From positions 2,852,001-2,916,000 of the forward strand of contig SDUX01000008.1 of NCBI GenBank assembly GCA_008729055.1: a DNA stretch of 64,000 bases, given 5' to 3'. The DNA comes from Pyropia haitanensis (lineage: Eukaryota > Rhodophyta > Bangiophyceae > Bangiales > Bangiaceae). Positions within the stretch are counted from its first letter, which is position 1. Each line of letters begins with the position of its first letter. This document shows, one piece after another, positions 33,212 through 44,191 of this stretch. The notes under the pieces are model-generated. The model worked only from the letters and a program-made list of their open reading frames with translations. It was not told the DNA's origin and did not search any database. The position numbers and the translations under genes are program-made.

Positions 33212-35384
33212 ATGGCCTCCCACGAGGTGCCTGGCCCGCCGACCGAGCAACCCCGCTTGAGGCGCCTCTTCCTCCCCTCTATTTTCGCCATCGGTACGGG
33301 CGCCACCGACGGCCTCCTGTACGTGTACTTTCTGGAGAGCATCCGCTCGTTAGGCGGCAGCTCCATGATGGGGTTGGGCAGCCTTGCGGCTGGCGCGGCA
33401 GCGTCCCTGGTCATTGCTCCCCTCGCGGCTGCGGTGTCGGACATCAAGCTTGGGGGACGCAAGGTATGTTCTTCGCTCTGCTGTCCCTTTCTTGGCTGCC
33501 CCTGTCAGCGAGGTCAGCTCGCTTGTGATGGCGTGGACAACGCTCTTCGTTCACCACCTAACGTCCAGTACTTTCTATCCTAGCGCTGTCATCGTCTGTT
33601 TTCGTCAATGTCTCTGAGCTCCTCAGCCGCTGACGCTAGTGTTCAATCTTACCTCCTTACTAGCCGCGGCCGCGGTAGCCATCATTTTGGGCACCGCCCC
33701 CGATCCGCCCGGTTTCGGCTCCCAGGACCTGCCCGGCCGTGCCGCTGCGGTGGCAGTCTTGGGGGCTGTTTACCGCGCCCTCACCCTGTCTTCTCCGTCC
33801 GTTCCCACGCTCATTGAGACGTCTCTTCATGGCGAAGCAGCCGGCTTTCCCGCCCGCCGTGACGTGGCCCTTTCCTTTTTCTACATCTGGACGCGGGTGG
33901 GGACGCTCGCGGCCGCTATTACCGTGTTCATCGTGACCCGCCGGCAGGACCCCATGTGGTTCATCCTGGTCGCTGTTGGGGTCGGGCTGATGACGCTCGC
34001 GGTGAGCTGCGGCCTCGTCCGGAGACCCCCGCGCAAGGAACCCCCGCCGCCGGGGTCGCCGCTGCCGCCTCGCCAGTCGGTGTTTGGCAAGATGGTGTCG
34101 GATCAAAAGAAGGCGTTGCTCCACACCCCTCCGGGCCTCCTCCAGCTGTACGTGGTCTGTTTCCTGTATGGCGTCGCGTATGGGCAATTCAATGCCATCC
34201 TGGGCCCGTACTACTCCTCTTCGATCTTCAAGGAGGCGGCGGGCACGAACAGGGTGGTCCGCTGGACGGCCTTGGCAACGTTCCTCAACCTGGGAGTGGG
34301 CGTCCTCGTCGACGCGTTCTCCCCAAAGGCGGCCAAGGCGATTGGTGCCCGCGCGTCCCGTTGGCTGTGGCCCAGCTCGCTGCTCATCGGCGCCGGCCTC
34401 TTCGCGGGCCTCGCCATCACCTCTACTCCCCGCGTTGCGGTGACCCTGCTGAGTGCGCACGCCATTCCGATTGGTGCGACGATGTACTTTTCTCTTGTTG
34501 GCGCGGGGGCGATCGTCCACCCGTCCCTCCGGGCGACCACCTTTGGCGCGCGGACCGCGGCGATGGTGGCGGGAAATCTGGTCGGCTCGCTCGTTGCGGG
34601 CGGCCTCGCCCAGCGGCGGGGTGAAGGCTACCGCGACGTCATGACGCTGAGCGCGGCCACGTGTGTGGCCGCGGCACTCGTTGCGGCCGCCGTCGGGGAG
34701 TTCCCGCCGCTGGAGCGTGCCAAGGGCGTGGCCACCAACGCCAACGTGCTCTTTGGCATCGTGTTTGGCCGCCGCCGCCACCGGTCGAGGTGGGGCGTGG
34801 ACGCCACTCCCGCCGCTGGGGGAGAGCAGGGGGACCCCGCCGCAGTGGGGGGTGCCGCCGGTGGGGGTGCCGTTGGGGACGTAGAGGCCAAGCCCCCCGC
34901 GCCAATGAAGCTGCAGCAGGAGCTCGGCACCGCTGCCGAGTGGAGCATGGACTACTGGAAGGAGGACGAGCAGTGGTACTGGGACGACGCGACCGCCGAG
35001 ATGGCCGTCCCCGACATGTCTCCGCTGACGCCCCCGCCTACGCCCCCGCCTCAGGGCGGGGGAGGTGGCTGGGGGGGGGGCGGGACGCACCCACGGTGGA
35101 AGCGTTTGCGCGACCGTGGCGGGGGTGAACTCCCCCGTGCGCTCCGTGAAAGGGCGCCGCCATGCGACGGGTGTGTGGTGGTCCATGGTCGGAACGAGGG
35201 GACAAGCGTGGTGGGGAAGGGGGATGCCGCGACCGCCGTCTCGTTTCCAGCGGGGGCTCCCCCACCCAGCGTAGGCGCCCCGGCGGGAGTTCGTGACGTG
35301 GAGCCGGCCGAGGCCCCGCGGCGACGACCACCCGCGCAAGGGCGTCGGTTGCCTGGGCCTGTACAGCACGAGCCAGCCCGTTGA
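33212..35384 (+). CDS. Major facilitator superfamily-like membrane transporter
   Basis: This is a polytopic membrane protein of 669 residues; the substrate is unknown. Two exons: 33212-33463 and 33627-35384, with a 163-base GT-AG intron in phase 0. Joining them restores a short basic GGRKPLTLV motif between the second and third membrane segments, which resembles MFS loop motif A and supports the splice. Hydrophobic segments include FLPSIFAIGTGATDGLLYVY, LVFNLTSLLAAAAVAIILG, MWFILVAVGVGLMTLAV, LLQLYVVCFLYGVAYGQF and several more, about ten to twelve in all. The last 150 residues are hydrophilic, Pro/Gly/Arg-rich and include a poly-G tract (about 35068-35077), so the exact C-terminus is uncertain. 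The segment YGQFNAILGPYYSSSIF is vaguely like sugar transporters of the SLC45 type, but I do not claim that assignment. Confidence 0.75.
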
Positions 35385-35998
35385 GGCCAACTGTTGCCGA
35401 CCGCCGGCGGGCGTCGGCGGAGCTGGCCGAGCGTGTGCAACGCTGCTCACTGAGACGACAGATTGGATTGTAAATGCGACCCTGCTCTTCTTGCAAGACC
35501 CGGCGCCACCGGGGGCACCTCGTCACGCTCCCCTTGTCCGCCTCCTCCCCCGCCAAGCACCGCCGCCAGAGGCAACGGCCTCTCCCTCCCACAACCGCCA
35601 ACGCCAACGGCCGCCGGGCTTTTGGCGGCGGCGGAGGCGGCTGGGGGGGCCAGACCAGAACGGCCCCCATTGCCCGGCCTGCCCAACGCCATGCGCGGCA
35701 GCGTGCCGACGCGCGTCGTCCCCCCCCGTCAGTGATGTAGCACAGCTGGGGTCAGCACCCTGACCACTCGCCGGGCCGCCTGCCGCCGACCGGGGCGGGT
35801 GGCTCGGTGGACCAGTGGCGCCCTCCTCTCGCCCCCGGGGACTGCCCAACAGCAGGCCACCGCGCCATGACCACATACCGCACGGGGGTGGCGCCGAGCA
35901 ACGTCGGGCGCGCAGCCACAGGCGACGGGGTGACGGCGACGCGCGGAAGAAACAAGCGCAAAAGTCTACAACAAGAAAAGGCCCGGCTGCCCAGCGCG
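35385..35998. other. Convergent intergenic region
   Basis: This is the shared 3' side of the MFS-like gene (plus) and the C1D-like gene (minus). No gene or notable repeat was seen. Confidence 0.5.
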
Positions 35999-37249
35999 CT
36001 ACTTGCGCTTGGCCTTCTTTTTTGACGGCGTCGCTGCTGCCGCGTCTGCCGGCGACGCGTCTGCCTTGGACCGCTTCTTCTTCCCACTCTCACTCCGCCC
36101 CTTGTCCTTTTTCCGCTTCTTGGGGCTCTCTGCCGCGTCGTCGGCCGTGCCGGCGGCCGCCGTCGGTCCCACCTCCGCCGATGCTGCCGCTGCTGCCGCC
36201 GCCGCTGCAGCCGCCTCCTTGTCCTTCTTTGCAGACGCCTTCTTCTCTTTCTTAGCCGCCGACTTGAGCGCCTTGCGCGCCCGCTTGGCCACCGCCGCGG
36301 GCGTGTCCTCCCCAGACGGCGGGTCGCCCGCGGCAGCGTCGGCGCCATTAGCCGTCCCCGCCGCCGCCGCCGCCGGTGCCGCCGCCACCACCCCCGCGTC
36401 GGCCGTCTGTTGCGTGCGCGCCGGCGGCGGCACCGACGGCGCGTCGGCAGCGCCCGCACCGAGCGCGGCCACCACAAACCGCGTCGCCGCCGCCACCTCC
36501 ACCCGCAGCCGCCGCCCGTCGGCCGCCCCCCCCACCGCCCAGTCCGCCCGCCCGCCGTCTGCGGCGGCCGCCGCGTCGGCAGCGCCGGCCGGGGACCCCG
36601 CGTCGGGCTTGTCGAGGCCCAGCTTTGTCCGCACCGCCGCCACCTTGGCGTACGCGCGACGTACCCGATCCAGCTCCCCGCGCACGTCCTCGTCCGACGG
36701 CCCCCCGCTACGCCCGCCGCCGCCGCCGGTGCCGCCACCAGCGGCGTCCTTCGCTCCACCCCCACCACCCTCGGTGAGCGCCACAAAGACGGCGTAGAGG
36801 CCGGCCGCGGCGTGCGCGCGCGCCGCCTCGGCGGCGGCCACCTCCAGCGACAGCGCCGCGTCGGGCGCGGGGGCGGCGGCCAGGTGCGCGCGCGCCGCCG
36901 AGACGGCGGCAACGAGGCGGGGGAGGGTGGCGGAAATGGCGCCAAGGGCGCCCGTCAGGGCCGCCAGGTGGGCGAGCGGGTCGGGGGGGGGGAGGGGGGC
37001 ATCGTCACAGGCTCTCGGGAAACGGGAGGGACGAAAGGGGGGCGCACGCGGGGCCACCAACGCCCAACCTGCCCCAACCGGAAAAGCGCAGATGGAAGGA
37101 GGTGGTGTGAAGAAGTGAAAGCCGCACGCAGGACGAGGTACAGGAAGGAATAGCCGCTTGGAGGCGGCCAGGGTTGGGCAGGAAGGCACCACAACAACAG
37201 TGTGCAGGGCTTTGCGAGGGCACTCGGCCGCAGAGCAGAAGGCGAACAT
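35999..37249 (-). CDS. C1D/LRP1-like nuclear exosome cofactor
   Basis: C1D (yeast Lrp1/Rrp47) family proteins bind Rrp6 and RNA and help the nuclear exosome process rRNA and snoRNA precursors. The family core is visible: a helical segment around LYAVFVALTEG, then DEDVRGELDRVRRAYAKVAA (compare the family's P-x-x-x-E-L-x-R-I/V-R pattern) and the closing VEVAAATRFVVAALG, equivalent to the A-A-x-R-F-V-x-A-L motif. A long insert rich in Gly/Ala separates the pieces. The C-terminal 130 residues are Lys/Ala-rich with nuclear-localisation-like runs (SPKKRKKDKG, SKKKAKRK), as in other family members. The continuous frame starts at the ATG at 37249, but its first 80 residues look non-conserved. An ATG at 37002, directly before a C run, would give a more typical N-terminus if the run had one more base. 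Confidence 0.72.
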   Translation of the reverse strand: MFAFCSAAECPRKALHTVVVVPSCPTLAASKRLFLPVPRPACGFHFFTPPPSICAFPVGAGWALVAPRAPPFRPSRFPRACDDAPLPPPDPLAHLAALTGALGAISATLPRLVAAVSAARAHLAAAPAPDAALSLEVAAAEAARAHAAAGLYAVFVALTEGGGGGAKDAAGGGTGGGGGRSGGPSDEDVRGELDRVRRAYAKVAAVRTKLGLDKPDAGSPAGAADAAAAADGGRADWAVGGAADGRRLRVEVAAATRFVVAALGAGAADAPSVPPPARTQQTADAGVVAAAPAAAAAGTANGADAAAGDPPSGEDTPAAVAKRARKALKSAAKKEKKASAKKDKEAAAAAAAAAAASAEVGPTAAAGTADDAAESPKKRKKDKGRSESGKKKRSKADASPADAAAATPSKKKAKRK

Positions 37250-37739
37250 CGACGGCGGGCACGGACGTCGGCGGCGGTCGGTCTTTCGGACGGGGAGTTA
37301 ATCGCCAAAGCGATCTTTACATGCAATTGTTTTAAGCACATCTGTTTCCAGGACTGCAGTGTGGAATATTCGCATGCAATGGACAACGCCAGCACAAATC
37401 TGCACAAGTCATGCGTGTGTTGTTTGCGCGAACGCGCTTTAAGTACTCCGACGTTGCGCGCTGCTGTTGACGTAGCACGTCTACAGCACACGCGGCGCTT
37501 TGTCTTCGTCGTCGACGCTGGGCTGCTCGCCTTCTTCGCGTGCGGAACGAACCGTCATCCACGCTCATTTTTCTCACGTCAGACCCGCCTGGCTCTTGCG
37601 GCTTCAGCAGGCTATCAGCAATGACCTGACGCTGCGCTGTGTGACCCACCCTGTGGTCGTTTTATTCCCCCCCCCTGGCTCTTTGGTGTTGAAGCACCCC
37701 TCCAGCTGGCCGGTACCCCTGTTCTTCACGCACCCCGTC
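37250..37739. other. Divergent promoter region
   Basis: 490 bases of moderate GC lie between the starts of the C1D-like (minus) and YEATS (plus) genes, and probably hold both promoters. I see no clear TATA box; a T/A-richer patch lies at about 37300-37340. Confidence 0.45.
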
Positions 37740-38645
37740 ATGACTGGTGGCGGTGGCGGCAGCAGCCGCGGCGGGGGCGGCAGCAGCCGTGACGGTGTCG
37801 CCTCTGGGGCTTCCCCCGCCCCCTCGTCGGCGCGTGACCGCCCCCGCGGGCGCGACGACGGCAGCCGCCGCACGCGGGGCGTCGTCCTGCACGTGCCCGT
37901 TGTGCACGGCAGCCACGCCGTGTGGCTGGGCCCCGAAAAGGCCGACGAATCCCGCACCCACCGCTGGCACGTGTACCTCCGCGCGCTCGACGCGCTGGCG
38001 CTGGACCTCTCCCACTTCATCGACCACGTGGAGTTTGTGCTGCACGACAGTTTCCGCCCACCCTCCCGCGTCGTGTCGACGCCGCCCTATGAGCTGGTCG
38101 AGCACGGCTGGGGCGAGTTTGACATCCTCGTCCGCGTCCACTTCCGGTGCTCGGTCGAGCGGCCCGTCGAGTTTTACCACCCGCTCAAGCTCTTCCCCGC
38201 GGCGCCGCCCGGGGCCCCCCCCGGGCCGCCCGCCGAACCGACCAAGACCCCCGTCGTTGCCGAGTTTTACGACGAAATCGTGTTCCAAGACCCGACGGAG
38301 AACATGCTCAAGCTCCTCCAGCTGACGCAGCGGCAGCCCAACACGCGGATGAACCAGTCGCCGCTGGCGCACTTCTACACGGACTTTTCCGGTGCGGAGG
38401 GCGCAGACCTCAAGCGCATTGAGGAGGCCCAGGCGGCAGTGGCCGCCGAGACGGCAACGAAGGGGGCCCGCTATGATGAGCTGTGTGCCGAGCAGGAGGC
38501 GCTCAACCGAGAGCTGTCGGAGCTGGCCGCCGCGACCTCGGCGGCGCAAGCAAAAGCGGCGGCCGCGAAGCGGGGGGCCGCTGGGGATGGGGGGGGGGAG
38601 GGAAAGCCAACAAGCGGCAGCGCTGACATGGTGCTGTCCCCATGA
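37740..38645 (+). CDS. YEATS-domain protein, GAS41/Yaf9 type
   Basis: This is a reader of acylated histone lysines, expected in NuA4/SWR1-type chromatin complexes in the nucleus. The protein has 301 residues and no introns. After a Gly/Ser-rich N-terminus, the YEATS domain runs from about residue 45 to 185: THRWHVYLRALD, FVLHDSFRPPSRVVSTPPYE, the signature HGWGEFDILVRVHF, RPVEFYHPLKLF and AEFYDEIVFQDP. The order and wording are those of the GAS41/YEATS4/Yaf9 subgroup, including the C-terminal EFYDE-FQDP block. A short Pro/Gly insert separates the last two blocks. A predicted coiled coil follows (residues of about 221-275, rich in Ala/Glu with heptad-like spacing), which in the family mediates complex assembly. 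The start at 37740 is the first in-frame ATG before the conserved part. The tail is Ala/Gly/Lys-rich. Confidence 0.93.
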   Translation: MTGGGGGSSRGGGGSSRDGVASGASPAPSSARDRPRGRDDGSRRTRGVVLHVPVVHGSHAVWLGPEKADESRTHRWHVYLRALDALALDLSHFIDHVEFVLHDSFRPPSRVVSTPPYELVEHGWGEFDILVRVHFRCSVERPVEFYHPLKLFPAAPPGAPPGPPAEPTKTPVVAEFYDEIVFQDPTENMLKLLQLTQRQPNTRMNQSPLAHFYTDFSGAEGADLKRIEEAQAAVAAETATKGARYDELCAEQEALNRELSELAAATSAAQAKAAAAKRGAAGDGGGEGKPTSGSADMVLSP

Positions 38646-39341
38646 GTTTGTGGCTAGGTTGTTGGTAGATGGTGTGATGCGAGCTGTGGCGGCGGAGCCC
38701 TGGTTGGACGTCAGCAGATTCCTTTTCGTTCGCGGGGGGGCGGCTGTGACAGCTTCAGGGGGGTGCAAGGGACGTGCGGTCGGTCTCTTCAGCCGGGTGT
38801 GGTGGGATGACAGGGGGGGCGGGGGGGGGTGGGCCACACGGTGACCGGGGTTGTGCCCCGTGCGGGGCCGAAAGGACATGGAAGCGGACGTCGTTCTTTG
38901 AGCACATGTGCACTCGACGCTCTGCACTCGGCCGCGATGGCGCGGCAGGCAAAGAGGGGCTTCGGTGGCGTATACACGCGGCCACCGATTGCCCACTGGG
39001 CGTGACGCATACATAAGAGGGGGAGCGCTCGCCCACCGCTCCCCCTGCCCTGCCCGGGGGTTCATTCCCCCAGCCTTAGGGCAACTTAGCCAACGGCCGT
39101 GTCGGCATGCCCTCAGCCTAGAGGCAGCGCGAACGTCCCACTGTGCGTGCAGCCGCGAGCACCCCCCCCGGTTCCACCACGTTCTGGCGGATACTTCCAC
39201 AACTGGCCACCCAAACGCAAGTAGCAGCCGCAACATCCCCCCACCCGTCCCACAACGCCCCCCCACCGCCACTCTTCCCACCCCTTCTGCGCGCCCACTC
39301 GCCCCCGCCCCCTTCCCTCCGTCCCCGACGCCAGCCGCCGC
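38646..39341. other. Convergent intergenic region
   Basis: This is the shared 3' flank of the YEATS (plus) and HAD (minus) genes. It contains short G runs (38815-38829) but no gene. Confidence 0.5.
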
Positions 39342-40507
39342 TCATCCTCCCGCCGCAGGCGACGGCGCGCGCGACGGCTCGGCTTCCCCCGCGTCCACGG
39401 GGACCCCATTCTTCGCCGCCGCTACGGCCAGCGGGTCGAGGACGAGCGCGCGGATGGCTTCAGCGACCCCATCCTCCACGTTGGTGCCCACCGTCACGGC
39501 GGTGGCGAGCTCCTTGAGCGCCGGTAGCGCGTTGGCCATCGCCACGCTCGTGCCTACCAGCTCAAACATCGTCAAGTCGTTTTCCGCGTCGCCCAGCGCG
39601 AGCACCGCCGCCGGGTCAACGCCGCCAAAGGCGCCTTCTAGCAACCGCCGGACGCCGTCGCCCTTGGACGCCCCGGGGGGAGGACCTCCAGCATGTCTGG
39701 GAGCGCCTGCGTGAGCGTCGCGTGCGCGCCCACCGCCGCCTCTACCGCCGGTCGCAGCGCCGTAATCTGGTTGGGCGGGCCGAGGTAGATAAACTTATTG
39801 AGCGGCACCGTGTCCAACACCGACTCCCAGTTGCCAATCACCTCGGGGACGGGCTCCGCGTAGGTGGGGAGGAGGTCCGTCAACGCGTCGGCCTTTTCAC
39901 ACAGGATGCGGTCGCCGCTGTACGCAATGAGGGAAGACCCAACCAGCCGCGCCTCCGCCACAATCGCGCGCGCCAGGTCGGGCGTCACCGTGTGCTCGTA
40001 CAGCATCGCGCCGTCGTCGCCAAAGACGTTGAGGCCCTGCAGGAAGACGCCCGGCACGCCGTTCGGGTAGGCGGCGCGGAGGTCGTCGCCGAGGGCGCCC
40101 ATCGACTTGAGCGCCCCGTACCGCGACTTGCCCGTCGCCGCCACAAAGCGCACGCCCGCCGCGATGGCCGCCCGCACCGCCGCGATGTTGACCTCGCTCG
40201 TCGAGCACGACGCGTTGAGCAGCGTCCCGTCACAGTCGCACGTGATGAGGCGGATGGGGGTGGCGGGGGGGGCGGCCGCAGCGGGCGTCGGGTAGCCGCC
40301 GCCGCCGCCGCTGCCATTGCCGCCGTCCCCGCCGGTCGTGGACGCGGTCCAGCGGGCGCCCGCCGCACGGCGCGCCGGGCAGCGGGGAAGGCCGGCAGCG
40401 GCAAACGCCGGGCGGGCGGCGGCGGGTCTGGCGCACCGCCCGCCGGCGCGGGCCCACGCGCCGAGGGGGGCCGCGGCCGGGACAAAGGCGGGGGGGTGAC
40501 TCACCAT
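39342..40507 (-). CDS. Cof-type HAD phosphatase with leader peptide, one apparent frameshift
   Basis: This is a haloacid-dehalogenase superfamily hydrolase (IIB/Cof subfamily), a Mg-dependent phosphatase likely acting on a small phosphorylated metabolite. Motif I is CDCDGTLLN, where the two Asp flank a Cys. Motif II is FVAATGKSRYGAL, the C2-type cap follows, and motif IV is ALGDAENDLTMFELVG with the metal-binding Asp residues. The motif III lysine probably lies in the SKGDGV segment at the junction of two frames. That junction falls at a C run (plus-strand G run 39675-39680): upstream and downstream parts are each perfectly family-like and one extra base would unite them. The N-terminal 80-90 residues are Arg/Ala/Pro-rich with almost no acids, consistent with a plastid or mitochondrial targeting peptide. 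The start ATG at 40507 has an ACCATGG context. Confidence 0.85.
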
Positions 40508-41724
40508 GGTACAGTGGGGAGGGGCAGGCGGGAGGCGAGGAAGAGAAGGGACGGGAGGGATGGGGCGATGAGAGCAGGACAACACTGATGGTGACAGTTG
40601 TGGTGGTCGAGCCTCGGAACAGCGGGAGAGCTGTCCGCCAAAAGAAAAGAACAAAAAAAGAGCCGCGGCGCGTCGCAGGAAAAAAGAGGTGGCGGGCCCA
40701 ACGACCGGCAGTGACTCGGCAGTGACTCGGCCAAAGGCGTTTGGCGTCCACCTGGACGTGCGGCACCGGCGCGCAGTCCGACAGCACAACAGGGACAGGC
40801 AAACCTATCCGTCGAGATGGGAGATGGGACCCCACAACAAACCGGCTTCCACCCGGTCGACCACTCCTGACCGCGTGTGGCCGTGATCCGCCAGTGCTGG
40901 GGCTCGAGTGGCCAATCAGAGCGGCCTATTCCAAACGATTGACGGGTAGGAACCAATTTGTGATCAATGTCCGTACAATACGACGGCCGTACATGCACTT
41001 GGCCATTCGACAAGCAGAAACGTGTCATGAAGTTTGAATTTCAACCGAGACTCGGTAAAGTTTGACTCGGGTGTCACCGCGCTCGCTGCTGCCAGCTGCG
41101 GGGCACCGCGGCCTCGGTGACCCGTAGAAGAGGCGGCCTCTGCGTGACGCCAACGCCGTCGGGCGGCCTCCTATTTATCGTGCCAGCTCCGCGGCGGTGG
41201 TGGCGGCGGCGGCCCTCGAGATTGTCGGCATCCCATCTGTGCGGCTGCTCCCCCCTTCCCTCGCGACGGCAAGGTCAACGTGCCTGCCGCTGGCCACGGC
41301 CGCGCGCTGGCGGCCGCGGCGCCCGCCGCCACGCCGGCGTTGCCAATCGCGCGTCGACTCAGCGCGGTGGGGTGGCCGCGTCAATGAGGCTGCTGCTCTC
41401 GGCGGCTGGTGCGCGGCGGTGGTGGCGCCCCTCCCCCGCCTCAGCAGCCAGCGTCCACTTGACCCCCTCCCGCCTCTGTGCCTGCGGTTGCCCAGCGGTG
41501 GCCAAAGAACGCCACTGCATGACGGGGGTGTGACTCGCCGTTGGAGTTCCCGTGGCGGCCGCGGCGCCCAGCAGCGCTGGTGCTTGTGCCGCTACGCGCC
41601 GCCTCTCGCGCCCAAGACGCCCTGTTACTGGGACGTCTGCTTCTTTGTCTCTCTTTCTTGTGACGGGGGCAAAGGCACCTGGAGACCCCGCTCCCACCCA
41701 GTGGCGTAGGTAGGCGGCGTGCCG
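40508..41724. other. Divergent intergenic region between HAD and GT14 genes
   Basis: 1.2 kb holds no gene I can support. It contains a CCAAT box in the extended form GGCCAATCAGA at 40910-40920, 400 bases from the HAD start. An 11-base tandem duplication GGCAGTGACTC lies at about 40708-40729. Confidence 0.5.
40910..40920. promoter_or_regulatory. CCAAT-box candidate
   Basis: GGCCAATCAGA matches the extended NF-Y consensus very well. It lies 403 bases upstream of the HAD phosphatase (minus) and 805 bases upstream of the GT14 gene (plus). Binding is inferred from the sequence only. Confidence 0.4.
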
Positions 41725-43584
41725 ATGGACGCGGCGGCGCCAGGACCGGCGACGGCGGCGGGTGGCCCTGGTGGGGAGGACGCCGCGCTGGGGCCAGCGC
41801 CAACGGCAACAGCGGCAGCGGCCAGCGGCGGCGGTGGCGGCGGCGGCGGTGGCGACGCGGAGCAGGCGCCCATCGTTGCCACAGCGACGGCCGGTGGGGC
41901 GTCCCCCGCCGCGGGTGCGCCGCTGGCGTTATCGCTCGTGCCCCCTGTCCACACGGCGGCGGCTGCGGTCCCCCCCACCGCCCGCCCCCATGCCGGCAAG
42001 GCGTCTGCTCCCAGTGCGGCGGCGGCCACGGCGGCGGCGATGGCCTCCACCGTCGGCCGCGTGGCGGTCAAGCGGTTCCGCACCGCCGCGCGGCTGCTGC
42101 GGCTGGCGACGGGCGGCGGCGGGGCGGGCGCCGCCGTCGGGGGTGGGGGCGGCGCCGCCGGGGGGGCTGCTGGTGGGGGGCACCACCTCAAGGGCATCCG
42201 CCGGCTGCCGTCCATATCTGCGTTGCTGGTGCTCAACGCGGCGCTGCTGCTGCTGGTGCTGGTGCTGCTGTGGTGGCGTCGAGGGGAGGCGGCGGCCGGG
42301 GGTGGCGGCGGCGGCGGCGGCGGCGGCGGGCGGTCGTGGCGGCCGTCATTGCGGCAGCGTCCGCCACCGCCGCCAGCGCTGCCACCAGGTTCCCTACCGT
42401 CGCTTCAGGCCTTGTTGTCGACGACGGGGGGGGTGGCCGCGTCAGCGCCGCTGGTCATCAACTCCCCCCGCGAGGCGCGGCTGGCCTACTTTATCCAGCT
42501 GGACGGGGGCTCTCTGCCGCTCCTCCCGCGGCTCCTCCACCGGCTGCACCACCCAGACAACTTGTACGTGCTGCACGTGGACGGCAAGGTCGATGCACCC
42601 GCGTACGCGGCGGCCGTGGCGGACGTGCGCGGCGCGGGCCGCGCGTGGGCCAACGTCCACTTCCTCCGCCGCGAGTACGTGACGTACAAGGGGGTGTCGA
42701 TGGTCACGAACGCGCTCGCCGCGATACGGCTGGCGTTGGCGCTCGACGATGGGTGGGAGTATATCATCAACCTGTCGGGTGCGGACTACCCGCTGGTGTC
42801 GGCGGTGAACCAGCGGCGGCTGCTGGGGCGCCCCGGCGTGGGCCTTCCGCCCGGCGCGCTCAACTTTTTCTCCTTCTTCCCCCGCGCCGAGTGGGCCGCC
42901 TACGCGTTCCGCGTTAACAACATGCACTTTGACCCGGCGGTGGTGGGCTACCAGGGCGCCGACGCCAGGCTCCGCCGCCTCCGCGCGGCGCCGTTCAACC
43001 CCGTCGCTGCCGCCCGCAACTACACGCTCGTCAAGGCCGAGGCGTGGATGATTGCGAGCCGCCCGCTCGCGGCGTGGTACGTGGCCGACGCGGGCGCCAA
43101 GCAGGCCCTCCTCAACGCCGTCAACGCGCTCTCCCCCGCCGAGCACTACTTTGCGTCGGCGGCGTGGAACGAGCCGCGCTGGGCGCCGACGCTCGTCCCC
43201 GACGCGCTGCGCAAGGTGGTGTGGCGCCACGCCGGCCGCCGGTCGGGCCAGCACCCGTACTCGCTGGACCGGACGCCGGCGGGGGCGCCGCCGCCGGCGG
43301 GCGCCGCGCCGTTTGCGTTTTGGGCACACCTGGGGCGCACGCGGAGCCTCTTTGCGCGCAAGCTGACGCTCCCGCACTCGGCGCTAATGGAGCGGCTGGA
43401 CGTGCAGCTGTCGGGCGTCGGCGTCGGGAGGCTCCCGCCGGGGTCGCCCGCGGCCGCGGCGGCGGTCGCGTCCAACCGGGAGTTCTTACTGCACCTCGTC
43501 GAGCACTTTGACTTCATCACCGGCGCCACGCTGCGGGCGGCCAACGTGACGGTCCCGGTGGGCGCCTACCCGCCCGTTTTTTAG
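41725..43584 (+). CDS. GT14-family glycosyltransferase (core-2/I-branching type), type II membrane
   Basis: This is an inverting glycosyltransferase of CAZy family 14, whose members add GlcNAc, xylose or glucuronate to glycans in the Golgi. It has 619 residues and one exon. The N-terminal 160 residues are Ala/Gly-rich and cytosolic, then comes one transmembrane anchor (ISALLVLNAALLLLVLVLL, residues of about 164-184), a Gly/Pro-rich stem and the catalytic domain from about residue 250: AYFIQLDGG, LLHRLHHPDNLYVLHVDGK, the family signature IINLSGADYPL, SPAEHYFASAAWN and HPYSLD near the acceptor site. This matches the enzyme class; donor and acceptor cannot be told from motifs. The anchor and stem imply a Golgi lumenal catalytic domain, probably in cell-wall polysaccharide or glycoprotein synthesis. 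The start chosen is the ATG at 41725. Confidence 0.9.
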   Translation: MDAAAPGPATAAGGPGGEDAALGPAPTATAAAASGGGGGGGGGDAEQAPIVATATAGGASPAAGAPLALSLVPPVHTAAAAVPPTARPHAGKASAPSAAAATAAAMASTVGRVAVKRFRTAARLLRLATGGGGAGAAVGGGGGAAGGAAGGGHHLKGIRRLPSISALLVLNAALLLLVLVLLWWRRGEAAAGGGGGGGGGGGRSWRPSLRQRPPPPPALPPGSLPSLQALLSTTGGVAASAPLVINSPREARLAYFIQLDGGSLPLLPRLLHRLHHPDNLYVLHVDGKVDAPAYAAAVADVRGAGRAWANVHFLRREYVTYKGVSMVTNALAAIRLALALDDGWEYIINLSGADYPLVSAVNQRRLLGRPGVGLPPGALNFFSFFPRAEWAAYAFRVNNMHFDPAVVGYQGADARLRRLRAAPFNPVAAARNYTLVKAEAWMIASRPLAAWYVADAGAKQALLNAVNALSPAEHYFASAAWNEPRWAPTLVPDALRKVVWRHAGRRSGQHPYSLDRTPAGAPPPAGAAPFAFWAHLGRTRSLFARKLTLPHSALMERLDVQLSGVGVGRLPPGSPAAAAAVASNREFLLHLVEHFDFITGATLRAANVTVPVGAYPPVF

Positions 43585-44191
43585 GATTGCGACGTGGTAG
43601 ATCAGGTCGCGGGGGTAGCAGATTGGGGGAGGGGGGGTGGCGTAGGGGGAGAGGACAAGCCGCGCACGAGTATAGCTGCGTGCTACTCTTGCTCCTCTCG
43701 TCCCTGTGGTCTGACCGCGCCCTGACAGGTGTGGTGCTGTCTATGAGCTGGGCGGCCCACGCGTGCTGCCATAGCGACGGGCGGTGCGCCCGGCCGGCGT
43801 TGGCGCGCAGCTCCCAGGGCTTGGCCCTCCGCGCCCCCCCCCCCCATCGACCCCGCCCGCGGCGACCGTTGGTCTTGGCCGCCTGGGGGCGCTGCCAACA
43901 ACATGCAACGACCACCACTGCCGCCGCCGCCGAGCTTACTCCGCCCCACCGCACTCCGCCTGGGGGATACTGGTGGCGGTGCTGGCGCCCCCTAGGTGGC
44001 TAGCGCCACCGACACCCGCGGCCACAGGCACCGACCCCAAGCGGGCCGCCCAGCTGCCGCGCCGGGAGCACCTGCACCTCGCCGGGGAAGTCACCGCCCC
44101 GGCGACGGTGGCGGACATGCCCACACGGCGCGCTCCCCATCCTCCGCCAGACAGACTTCCTGGGAGCGCCGCCTGTGCTCGCCTGCGCCCG
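43585..44191. other. Convergent intergenic region
   Basis: 600 bases lie between the ends of the GT14 (plus) and methyltransferase (minus) genes. Nothing recognisable was seen. Confidence 0.5.
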
